NCBI GenBank assembly: GCA_030151365.1
Contig: JASLDW010000039.1
Coordinates: forward strand, 1-64,000
From: Lysobacter sp.
GTDB taxonomy: Bacteria; Pseudomonadota; Gammaproteobacteria; Xanthomonadales; Xanthomonadaceae
Length of the DNA stretch: 64,000 bases
Direction of reading: 5' to 3'
The notes beneath the pieces are model-generated. The model was not told where the DNA came from. It ran no database searches and worked only from the letters and a program-made list of their open reading frames with translations. Made by a program: the position numbers and the translations under genes. Below, piece after piece: positions 25,263 through 36,100 of the stretch (positions within the stretch are counted from its first letter, which is position 1; every line of letters begins with the position of its first letter).

Positions 25263-28200
25263 TTATTTCTTTCCGAACATGCGCTTGAACCAGCCGGTGT
25301 TCGCCGCCGCCGGCCCGGTGGTGCGATCCGGCAGCTGGCCGGCGATTTCCGCCGCAGTTTGCACCGCCAGCTGCGGCAGGCGCAACTTGACGCCGGTGTC
25401 GCGGGCGATGTCGGCAAGCACGCGGATGGCCAGCATCGAACTGCCGCCGAGATCGAAGAAGTTGTCTCCGGGGTCGACGGCCACGCCAAGATGGCGCTCC
25501 CATAGTGTCCGCACGTAAGCCAGCCGTGCTTCGCCCTGCGCCGGCATGGTTGAGGGGGTGCCTTCACTGCCGGCGGTTGCCGGCGCATTGCCGGTGATTG
25601 CATTCGTCATCGCGGTTTCCGTTGGTTGCCGCGGATCCTGGGCCAGGGCGGCGAGCGTGCGTTCGTAATGGGCGACGATCCCGCGGACCGTTTCTTCCTT
25701 CAGCAGGTCGCCGTTGTAGAGCAAGGCCGCATCGATTCCCTTGTCGCCCCGGTCCACCGCCCACAGGTTGAGGTCCTCGGCGATGCCGGGTTGGTCGATG
25801 TCGATGCGCTGGTGCGACAGCGGGCCCCAGTGGGTGATGCGATCGCGGATGTCCTGGAACGAGAACTGGGCGTGATACAGGATGCTGTTCGCGGCGCCCG
25901 GCAGGCCCGAGCGCATCTCGGCGATGTCTTCGAGGCGGATGTCCGGCGCCGACAGCGCGTCGAGCAGGACCGATTTCGACGCATGGACGACATCGCGCAG
26001 TTCGCCGTTCCGCTGCACGTCGAGGCGTACCGGCAGCATGTTGACGAAATGCCCCATCAGCGATTCGGTGTCGGCGTGGTTGCGTCCTCGCACCGGGATG
26101 CCGACCACGATGTCCTGGTCGCCGTTCCAGGTCGCCAACGTGATGAACCACGCCGCAAGCATGGTATTGAAGACGGTCGCATCCATCGCCTTGGCGGATT
26201 GGCGCAACGCCTGCGCTCCGGGAATCCCGATGCGCACCGGGACCATGCCGGAACGACCGACCATCAAACGCCGGCGCGGATGATCGGTCGGCAAGGCTTG
26301 GGGCCAGCCACCGCGTGCGTTCGGCGTGCACAGCCAGGCGCGCCATTGTTCGCGCTGGCGTGCATACGCCTCGCCCTCCATGCCGGCGTTGTGCCAGGCG
26401 GCGTAATCGCCATAGGTCACCGGCAGATCCGGCAACTGCGGCTCGCGTCCCTCGATCAGCGCCGCATAGGCCTCCGCCAATTCGGCATACAGCAAATCGA
26501 ACGACCAGCCATCCCAGACGATGTGGTGCGGCATGAAGAACCAGGCGTGCTCGTTCTCGTCCAAGCGGTACATGCGCGAACGGAACAGGGGCGCGTCGAC
26601 CAGCGATTCGAACGGTCGCGCGGCGAGTGCCTTGAAGTCGGCTTCCAGCGCCTCGCGACGGCGCTCCGGCGGCAAGTGGCGAAGATCGACCAAGGGTTCG
26701 AGTACGCGTGAATCGAGATCGTTGCGTACCACCTGGACGAAATCGTCGCCGCGGCGTTCGAAACCGGTCCGCAGGACGGTCTGGCGTTCCATCACCAGCA
26801 TCAGCGCCTGGCGGAAGCATTCGATGTCCATCGGTCCATGCAGCGCATGTCCCGACGGCAGGCTGTAGGCGAGCATTTCCGGATGGAATTCGTGGATCAT
26901 CGCCTGTCGCTGCTGGACCACGCTCAGCGGCGCCCAGTCGCGCTGCGGCAGGCGCGGGATGCGATCGGCCGCGGCCATGGCGGGGGCGCCGCCGGTTTCG
27001 ATCGAAGCGCCGAGGCGACGCACCGTCGGTGCATCGAACAATGTCCGCAATGACAGTCGCAACGACAACGCGTTGTTGATGCGACTGGTCATCTGCGCGG
27101 CCAGCAATGAATGGCCACCGTGCAGGAAGAAGTCGTCGTCGATGCCGAAACTGCCGAGGCGAAGGGTGTCGCGGAAGATCTGCAACAATTGTTCCTGCAA
27201 GGGCGATTCCGGGGCGGAGGCGACCGCAGCGGCCTGGGGTGTCGTCGCATACGGAAGCGGCAGCGCCTTGCGATCGACCTTGCCGTTCGCGGTCAACGGC
27301 CAATGCGCCAGCGCCACGATGTGTTGCGGGATCATGTAATCGGGCAAGATGCCGCGCAGGTGCTTCTTCATCCGCACCGGGTCGATGGCATGATCGGTTT
27401 CCGGCACGACATAGGCGACCAGGCGGGCATCGCCTTCGCGTTCTTCCCGCACCATCGCGATCGCCGATTGCACGTCGGGATGATCGGTCAGCCGCGTCTC
27501 GATTTCGCCGAGCTCGATGCGATAACCTCGAAGCTTCACCTGATGGTCGAGGCGACCCTGGTGTTCGAGCATGCCGTCATCGCGCCAGCGCGCACGATCG
27601 CCGGTGCGGTACAGGCGGATGCGGCCATCCGGGCCGTTCCAGTCGATGAAGCGGTCGGAAGTCAGCATCGGCTGGTTGCGATAGCCGCGCGCCAGTCCCG
27701 CGCCGGAAATGCACAGTTCCCCTGGCACGCCACGCACGCACGGCAGGCGCGCATCGTCGAGGATCCACACGCCGGTGTTGGCGATCGGCTTGCCGATATG
27801 GATATCGGGCAAGGCGCCTCGCGCCGGCGCCGCGATTCGCGCGCAGGTCGACCACACCGTGGTTTCGGTCGGACCGTAGACGTTCCACAGTTCGTTGCAG
27901 CGTGCCAGCAACTGCGCGGCCAAGGCCGGCGGCAAGGGTTCGCCGCCACAGAGGATACGGAAGCCTGCCCCGCCCGCCCAGTCGGCTTCGATCAGCATGC
28001 GCCAGGTCGCCGGCGTCGCCTGCATCACCGTGGCACGGTGCCCGGCCATGCAAGCGGCGAGCGCGCCGCCATCGAGCGCGGTGTCGCGATCGACGATCAC
28101 CACCTGCGCGCCGACATGCAGCGGCAGCATCAGTTCGAGCACGGCGATGTCGAATGACAGCGTGGTGACGGCGATCATCACGTCGTCGTTGCGCAGGCCT

Positions 28201-30170
28201 GGCTGCACGGCCATGCCGCCGAGGAAATTCGCGACCGCGCGATGCGGGATCTCCACGCCTTTCGGCGTTCCGGTCGAACCCGAGGTGTAGATCACGTAGG
28301 CGATCGCTTCGGGATCGACCGCCAGGTCCGGACGCGTGTCCGGTTGTGCTGCGAGCACGGCGGTATTCAGCAACACCGCCCGCCGGCCTTGCAGCGGCAG
28401 TGCGTCGACCAACGCCTGCGTGGTGAGGACCGCGGCGGGGCGGCCATCGTCCAGCATGTGTTGCAGGCGCGCCTGCGGGAACGACGGATCGAGCGGGATG
28501 TAGCCGGCACCGGCCTTGAGGATGCCGAGCAGCGCCGCCAGCATCGAGACCCCGCGCTCGATCGCAAGGCCGACGAGATCGCCTGGCTTGACACCCTGCC
28601 CGATTAACAGATGGGCGATGCGGTTGGCTTCGTTTTCGAGTTCCCGATAGCGGGCGCTGCGCCCTGCATCGCGTGCCGCGATGGCATCGGGTTGGCGATC
28701 GCAGCTCGCCTCGAAATGCTGGTGCATCAGCCGCTCGCGCGGGAACGGCGTCGCCGCCGGCGACAAGGCCGCGAGCTCGTCGAGATCGTCGGCATCCAGC
28801 AAGGCGTAGGCATTGCAGGGACGATCCGCGTTCTCGCTCAATCCGCGCAGCAACGTGCGATAGGCGCGCAACCAGCGTCGTACCGTCGCCGAATGCAGCA
28901 GCGATGTCGCGTATTGGCATTCCAGGCGCAACCCGGCCGGGGTCTGCACGGCGTTGAGCGACAATTCGAAATTGTCGGCCACGCGCGCAACGCCGTGACA
29001 TTCGATGCGTGCGCCCGCGAAGGCGCCGCTTTCGCCATCCAGGCTCTGGTCGATGTTGAACAATACCGGCGCCAACGGCACCCGCGACGGATCGCGCGCG
29101 ATCGCCAATTGCTGCAACAAGGTCGAGAGCGTGTAGTCGCGATGCTCGACCGCGTCGAGGAGATCGTCGTTGGCCCGTTTGAGGAACGCCGAGAAGTTCT
29201 CTTCGCGAACCGGGGCGAAACGCATCGGCAAGGTGTTGGCGCAATGCCCGACCATCGCCAGTTTTCCGCTGGCGGGTTGGCCGGCACTGGGGATGCCGAC
29301 CACCACGTCATCCTGCCCGGCGATGCGCGCGATCAGCAAGGCGAACGCCGACAGCATCAGCGAGAACAGGCTGCAGCCCTGCTTCGCCGCGGTTTCGCGT
29401 AGCGCATGCAACAATTCCGGCGACAACTCCAGGTCCTCGCGACGCGATGCGAAGTGGCGATGCGCGGGACGCGGCAGGTCGATCGGCAATTCCAGCACCG
29501 GCGTGCCGTCAGCGAAACGGTCGCGCCAGTAGCGCTGGGTGGCGGCCGTGGCCTGGCTCGATTGCGATGCTTCGGCCAAGGCATGATCGGCGAACGACTC
29601 CGGCGGCGGCAATGCCGCCTCACCTCCCTGCAGCGCGGCGCCGTACAGCGCGCCGAGATCACGCACGATCACCCACCACGACCAACCGTCGCAGACGACG
29701 TGGTGCGCGGAGAGCAACAGGCGGTGGCTCCGTGGGCCGAGTCGGTACAGGGTGGCGCGGAACAGCGGACCATCCTGGAGATCGAACGGATGCGAGACCG
29801 CTTCGGCTTCCGCCTTCGCGAGACGTTCGCTCTGTGCCAGCAGGTCGAGTCCGGAAAGATCCTCGACTGCCAGGGGCAGCATCGCCTGTTCCAGCACGCA
29901 CAGGGTCTGGCCGTCGCCGGATAGTACCGAATGCAAGGCATCGTGGCGCCGTGCCAGCGCCTGTAACGATTGCTTCAGCGCGGCATGGTCGAGGATGCCT
30001 TCGATCCGGATGCCCAGCGCTTCGTTGTAGGCCAGCGAGACTTCGCGATCGAGATGATCGGCCAGCCAGATCTCACGCTGCCCCTCGGTGGTCGGGACCA
30101 CGCGCAGCAGCGCCTGTGCGAAGGGATCGTGGGCGACGGGCGGCGCCACTGCGACGGTGTCGACGGTCAT
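25263..30170 (-). CDS. Nonribosomal peptide synthetase, C-A-T-C-T
   Basis: This 1635-residue protein has five domains. C1 (1-450) has HHVVCDG at 156-162. The A domain (480-970) has YTSGSTGTPKG, NVYGPTETT, YRTGDRARW and ANGKVDRKALPLP. T1 has FFLHGGHSLL with Ser1021, C2 (1075-1500) has HHIVWDG at 1215-1221, and T2 has FFDLGGSSML with Ser about 1578. Pocket residues by GrsA alignment are D-I-L-Q-L-G-V-V-W-K, which resemble glycine codes from memory. There is no thioesterase or reductase, and T2 has no cognate A domain. GGAGGT stands upstream of the ATG, one base after the stop of the hybrid gene, so this is the next module of the same assembly line. Two hydrolases follow. Confidence 0.93.
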   Translation of the reverse strand: MTVDTVAVAPPVAHDPFAQALLRVVPTTEGQREIWLADHLDREVSLAYNEALGIRIEGILDHAALKQSLQALARRHDALHSVLSGDGQTLCVLEQAMLPLAVEDLSGLDLLAQSERLAKAEAEAVSHPFDLQDGPLFRATLYRLGPRSHRLLLSAHHVVCDGWSWWVIVRDLGALYGAALQGGEAALPPPESFADHALAEASQSSQATAATQRYWRDRFADGTPVLELPIDLPRPAHRHFASRREDLELSPELLHALRETAAKQGCSLFSLMLSAFALLIARIAGQDDVVVGIPSAGQPASGKLAMVGHCANTLPMRFAPVREENFSAFLKRANDDLLDAVEHRDYTLSTLLQQLAIARDPSRVPLAPVLFNIDQSLDGESGAFAGARIECHGVARVADNFELSLNAVQTPAGLRLECQYATSLLHSATVRRWLRAYRTLLRGLSENADRPCNAYALLDADDLDELAALSPAATPFPRERLMHQHFEASCDRQPDAIAARDAGRSARYRELENEANRIAHLLIGQGVKPGDLVGLAIERGVSMLAALLGILKAGAGYIPLDPSFPQARLQHMLDDGRPAAVLTTQALVDALPLQGRRAVLLNTAVLAAQPDTRPDLAVDPEAIAYVIYTSGSTGTPKGVEIPHRAVANFLGGMAVQPGLRNDDVMIAVTTLSFDIAVLELMLPLHVGAQVVIVDRDTALDGGALAACMAGHRATVMQATPATWRMLIEADWAGGAGFRILCGGEPLPPALAAQLLARCNELWNVYGPTETTVWSTCARIAAPARGALPDIHIGKPIANTGVWILDDARLPCVRGVPGELCISGAGLARGYRNQPMLTSDRFIDWNGPDGRIRLYRTGDRARWRDDGMLEHQGRLDHQVKLRGYRIELGEIETRLTDHPDVQSAIAMVREEREGDARLVAYVVPETDHAIDPVRMKKHLRGILPDYMIPQHIVALAHWPLTANGKVDRKALPLPYATTPQAAAVASAPESPLQEQLLQIFRDTLRLGSFGIDDDFFLHGGHSLLAAQMTSRINNALSLRLSLRTLFDAPTVRRLGASIETGGAPAMAAADRIPRLPQRDWAPLSVVQQRQAMIHEFHPEMLAYSLPSGHALHGPMDIECFRQALMLVMERQTVLRTGFERRGDDFVQVVRNDLDSRVLEPLVDLRHLPPERRREALEADFKALAARPFESLVDAPLFRSRMYRLDENEHAWFFMPHHIVWDGWSFDLLYAELAEAYAALIEGREPQLPDLPVTYGDYAAWHNAGMEGEAYARQREQWRAWLCTPNARGGWPQALPTDHPRRRLMVGRSGMVPVRIGIPGAQALRQSAKAMDATVFNTMLAAWFITLATWNGDQDIVVGIPVRGRNHADTESLMGHFVNMLPVRLDVQRNGELRDVVHASKSVLLDALSAPDIRLEDIAEMRSGLPGAANSILYHAQFSFQDIRDRITHWGPLSHQRIDIDQPGIAEDLNLWAVDRGDKGIDAALLYNGDLLKEETVRGIVAHYERTLAALAQDPRQPTETAMTNAITGNAPATAGSEGTPSTMPAQGEARLAYVRTLWERHLGVAVDPGDNFFDLGGSSMLAIRVLADIARDTGVKLRLPQLAVQTAAEIAGQLPDRTTGPAAANTGWFKRMFGKK

Positions 30171-30171
30171 G

Positions 30172-33100
30172 TCATACCTCCACCTTCACGTATTGCCCGG
30201 GGGCTTCCGGATCGGGCGCATACCACGCCGGCCGCCCTTGGGGATCGCGCCCCAAACGCGCGCCGGCAATCTTCGGTGCGGCTGCGTCCATCACCGTCTG
30301 CGTGGTTGCCTTGGGCTTCGGCAGGAAGCCGGACTCCTGCAACTCGTCGATCGACGCCTTGAAGGCATCGGAAATCCTGGCGAAATCGGCTTCGTCGTGC
30401 GCAGTGGTGAAGAAGCACGGGAAATTGTCGAGGATGTGCACGCCGCGGCTGCGCATCATCGCGAACAACAGATCCTGCAAGGGATGGTCTTCGAGGAAGA
30501 AGGTCTTCCACACCGAGGCGAAATGGCGGACTTCCACCGGCGCGCCGACCGCGGCGCAATGGCGATTGAGGTCTTCGGAGAATGCGGTGATGCGCCGGTT
30601 CAGGCGCGCCTGCAGTTCCGGCCCCTGCGCCTTGAGATGCTTCAGCACCGCGGCCGCGGCGGCCAACGCCAGCGGATGACGAACGAAGGTGCCGGCGAAA
30701 TAGGTCACGCCGACGGTCGGAACGGAATCGTCGCCGAATCGCCAATCGCCGCCATCGAGCGCGTCCATGTAATCGCGCTTGCCTGCGATCACGCCGATCG
30801 GGAAACCGCCGCCGACCACCTTGCCGTAGGTGGCGAGATCGGCCTGGATGCCGAACAGGCCCTGGGCACCGGCGGGATGCGCACGGAACCCGGTGACGAC
30901 TTCATCGAACACCAGCAACGTGCCCGACGCTTCTGTGATCCTGCGCAGCTCCCTGAGGAATTCGACCGGCTGGAAATCCGGACGCCGGCTCTGCACCGGT
31001 TCCACCAGCACCGCGGCGAGTTCGCCGGCATGCTCGCGTAGCCACTGCGCCGATTCCTCGGTGCCGTAGTCGAGCACGACCACGTGTTCGGCGGTGTTGC
31101 GCAGGATGCCCGGCGCGGCCGGCACCGCGCGATGGGTGCGGGTTCCGCGCACGATCATCTCGTCGATGATGCCGTGGTAGGCGCCGCTGAACACCGCGAC
31201 GGCATCGCGGCCGGTCACCGTGCGGGCGATGCGCAAGGCGCCCAGCACCGCTTCCGAACCGGTATTGCACAGCGCGGCGCGGTCGTTGCCGGTGATTTCG
31301 CAGAACAGTTCGGCGACTTCGCCGGCCAACACGTGCTGCGGGCCGATCTCGTAGCCGGCATCAAGCTGGTTGCGCACGGCATCCAGCACGAAATCGGGCT
31401 GCCAGCCGAACAGGCTCATGCCGAAACCGTTGAGGGCGTCGACGTAGTCGTTGCCGTCGAGATCGACCAGATGCGATCCCTTGGAACGCTCCATCACGAT
31501 CTGGTAGGTGATTTCCTTGAGCAGCGGCTTGAAGCCGTTGACCACGCGCGGATCGGCCAGGCGGGCGCGATGGCGCTGGGTGTAGGCCTTCGATGCCGCG
31601 GTGCGTGCGACATAGCGCTGGATGAAGGCGTCGAGGCGATCGCGCTGGCGCGGCCCCAGTTCGGACGATGCCGCGTTGTCGATGCGGGCGATGGCGCCGA
31701 AGGCTTTCTTGACGTCGTAACGGGTATGGGCGAGCGCATCCGCTTCGGCCTGGTCGGACGGCTGCGACGACTCTGCAGGTGCCGACGGGACCGGCGCTGC
31801 GGGAACCACTGCCGGTGCCGGGGGCTGCGCAGGGACGACAGGCGTGGCACCCAGCAGTTCAAGCTGGCGCTGCATCAACTCCATCTGCTGAGCGATCAGT
31901 TGCTGCAGGTCTCCGGGAACGGTGGTGGGCATCGCGGCAACCCCGGGAATCACCTGCATCGCCGTGGGCGACGCGGTGGCGACGGGCGTTTCCATCCGAG
32001 CTTCGGCGCGGGCCGGGGCGATCATTGCCCCGAGCGCCGCGCCAAGCCGTGACAGGCTGGAATATTCGCCCATCAATTGACGGAAACTGATCTTGCTGCC
32101 AAAGGTTTTCTGCAGCTGCAACGCGATCTGGGTGAGCGTCAGGCTGTCGAGTCCGGCTTCGACGAAATTGGCGTCATCGCGCATCCCGGCCATGTCCATG
32201 CCGGAGACATCCTCGAAGACCGCGCGGATGCGGGCGATGACGTCCGGATTCAGCGTCGTCGCTGGTGCCGATGCGACGGGCGCAAGGTTGCTTGCAGGCA
32301 TGGAATTCTCCCCGGGAATTGCCGTGGCGGCCGCGGGCGCGTCGGCAACCGCGGGCAACCAGTAGGTCTTGCGTTCGAATGGATAGGTCGGAAGTTCAAG
32401 GCGGTGGCGACGCTGGCGGTGATCGAGGCCTTCGAAAACGACGTCGATGCCTGCACTCCACAGCACGCCGATCGCCTGCAGCAGCGATTGCGCTTCCGCG
32501 TCGACGTCGTCGGCCAGCGACGGCAGCGTGAACTGTCCTTCGCCGAGACGTTGCTGTTTCGCTAGCTGGCTCAAGGTGTTGCGCGGACCGGCTTCCAGCA
32601 GGACGCGGATACCGGGAATCGCGAGCGCGCTGGCCACCGCGCGGCTGTATTGCACCGGTGAGCGCAGCTGGTTGACCCAGTAGTCCACCGACATCGCTTC
32701 GGCATCGCTCAGGCGTTCGCCGGTGACGGAAGAAATGATCGGCAGCGAAGGCGCATTGCGCGTGCACGCGGCGACCGCTTCGGCGAATGGCGCCAACGCG
32801 GGCTCCATCATCCGCGAATGGAAAGCGTGCGACGTGCGCAAGGGCGTGCAGGCAACCTGCTCCGTCGCCAGTATCGCGGCGAAGGCATCGATGGCTTCGG
32901 CACTGCCGGCGACGACGCAGGAACGCGGACCATTGACGGCAGCGAGGTCCATATCCGCGGGCATTCGCGCCAGCACCTCCGCTTCCGACAGGCGCACGCC
33001 GAGCATGGCACCCGCCGGTTGCGACTGCATCAGCGCACCGCGCTTGGCAACGAGATCGATGGCATCCTCCGGCGAGAACACCCCGGCCAGCGTCGCCGCG

Positions 33101-36100
33101 GCGAATTCGCCGATGCTGTGGCCAAGCATCGCCACCGGCATGACGCCGAACGACTCCCACAAACGACCCAGTGCATATTCGATCGCGAAGGTTGCCGGTT
33201 GCATCCGCCAGGTCGGACGCAGTGCATCGGGATCGTCGCTGAACAGCAGGGTGCGCAGGTCTTCGCCCAGGGTGCGCCCAAGTCGCTGCGCGCAGGCATC
33301 GATGGCGTCGCGGAACACCCGATGCGCTTCGTACAGGGTCCGCCCCATGCCGGGATAGGTCGCGCCCTGCCCCGGGAACAGCAACACCACCCCATGATCG
33401 CCGCCGGCAACCATCGGCGCGGCGGTCGGTTGTTGCCCCAACAACCGGATCGCATCGCCATGATCGGTCGCGGCGATGGCCCGACGGAATGGAAATGCGC
33501 GACGCCCGTGGCGCAAGGTCCAGGCGATATCGGCGAGATTGGCCTGCCGATGATCGCCGAGCCAGTTCGATAGTTCTTCACTGGCCTGCTGCAATGCCTG
33601 TGGCGAACGGGCAGACAGCTGCAGCAATTGCACGCCGTCGGCGGCATCGGAAGACGGAGCTTCCGGCGCCTGTTCCATGACGACGTGGGCATTGGTGCCG
33701 CCAACACCGAAACTACTGACACCAGCGCGCCGAGGGGATGGGGAGCAGCGCCAGGCATCCGCTTCGGCGTTGGCGACGAAGGGGGTTGAAGCGAAATCGA
33801 TGGAAGGATTCGGCGCAGTGAAATGCACCGTGCCGGGAATGACGTTTTCACGCAGGGCGAAGGCGGTCTTGATCACGCCGGCGGCGCCGGCCGCGATCAC
33901 CAGGTGGCCGACATTGCTCTTGAGCGAACCGATGGTGCAGAAGCCGGTGTCCTGCGTGGCCTCGCCGAATGCCAGCGCCAGCCCTTCGATCTCGATCGGA
34001 TCGCCGATCGGCGTCGCGGTGCCATGCGCCTCGACATAGCCGATGCTGCGTGGGTCAACGTCGGCATCGCGATGGGCCATGCGGATGGCCTTGGCCTGCC
34101 CCGCCGCGCTCGGCGCGGTGAAGCTGGCGCGTTGCGCGCCGTCATTGCTGAGGCCGATGCCGCGGATCACCGCATGGATCGGATCGCCATCGGCCTGCGC
34201 GTCGGACAAGCGCTTGAGCAGCACCATCGCCGCACCATCGCTGAACACCGTGCCCGCCGACTTCGCGTCGAAGCTGCGGGTGTGGCCATCCGGCGACAGC
34301 ATGCTGCCTTCCTGATAGAGATAGCCGCTATTGCTCGGGCAGGTCACCGACACGCCACCGGCCAGCGCCATCCGGCATTGCCCGGCGCGCAGGCTGTCCA
34401 CCGCCTGGCAGATCGCGACCAGCGAAGTCGAGCAGCCGGTGTGGATGCTGATCGCCGGCCCGGTGAGTCCGAGCTTGTGGGCGACGCGGGTGGCGATGTA
34501 GTCCTTCTCGTTGCCGAGCATGGTCTGGAACTCGCCGACCCGCGCGATGCGATCGGGATGCTTCGACACGTGTTTCTGGAAATAGCTGGCGTTGTACATG
34601 CCGGCGAATACGCCGACATCGCCATCGGACTCGTCGCCCGGCGCGTGGCCGCCACGCTCCATGCATTCCCATGCCAGTTCCAGCGCGATGCGCTGCTGTG
34701 GGTCCATCACTTCCGCCTCCGGCGCACCGATGCCGAAGAACGCCGCATCGAACTGCTCGACGCCGTCGATCACACCGCGTGCCGGCACGTAATCGGGATC
34801 GTTGCGCAGCGATTCGGGAATGGAAGGATCGAGGGTTGCGCGATCGAACCGGGTGATGCCCTCGCGGCCTTCACGCAACATCGCCCACAGCGCTTCGACG
34901 TCCTTCGCGCCGGGGAAACGCCCGGCCATGGCGATGATGGCGATCGGCTCGGACCCCTGGCGCTTGGCCGTTTCGACTTGCCGTAATCCCGGGCGCGACT
35001 CGAAACGCGCCGCCAGCAGCGCCGGCGTCGGATGACTGAAGAGATGGCCCGGCGATGCGGTTTCCGGCAGCGTGCCGTCCCGCTTCAGCACGGCGACAAG
35101 GCGCGAGGCGAGCAATGAACTGCCCCCCAACTCGAAAAAGCTGTCGTCGCGACCGATGCCATCGAGATCGAGCAATTCACCCATCGCCCGTGCGATCGCG
35201 GCTTCGCATTCCCCACGCGGTGCGACGAACGCATTCGCGAGCTCGGGACGGCTGCGATCCGGCGCCGGCAAGGCGCCACGATCCAGCTTGCCGTTGACCG
35301 TGGTCGGGAAACGATCGAGCACGACGTAGCGCAGCGGCACCATGTAGTCCGGCAGCTTGCGTGCCAGTTCCGCGCGGATCGCCTGAACATCCGGATGCCG
35401 TCCGTCTTCCGCCTGCAAGTAGGCGACGAGGCGACGCTCGCCATGCCCGCTCTCCGGCGCGGTGACGGCGGCATTGCGTATCCCGGGAACCGCACCGAGC
35501 ACGGCTTCGATCTCGCCCAGCTCGATGCGGAACCCGCGAATCTTGACCTGTTGGTCGATGCGACCGCAGAACTCGATATCCCCGTCTTCATTGACGCGCA
35601 CCTGGTCGCCGCTGCGATAGGCCAGGCCAACGCCATCCGGCGATGCCACGAAGCGCTCGGCGGTCAGGTCGGGCCGCCCGAAATATCCCAGCGCCACCCC
35701 GCTGCCGGCGATCCACAGCTCGCCCGCTTCGCCATTTCGCACCGGCCGGCCATCACCATCGACGATGTGCAGGCGCGCATGATCGATCGCCCGTCCGATC
35801 GGCACGCTGCGCGCGTCCCCGGCAAGATCGCCGATGGCATGCGTCACCGCGAACGTGGTGCATTCGGTCGGACCGTAGCCGTTGAACAACGCGATCCCCG
35901 GCTCCGCCTCGCGCATCCGCCGCACATGCCGCACCGATAGCGCTTCGCCACCGGTGAACAGCTGGCAAAGCCCGTGCAACTGGTGCGGATCGTCATCGAC
36001 CACGCTATTGAACAGCGCGGCGGTCAACCACAGATGGGTCACGCCATGGCGGCGGATGACTTCACCCAGCCCGTACGCGGTCGGCACGGCCTCGTGATGG

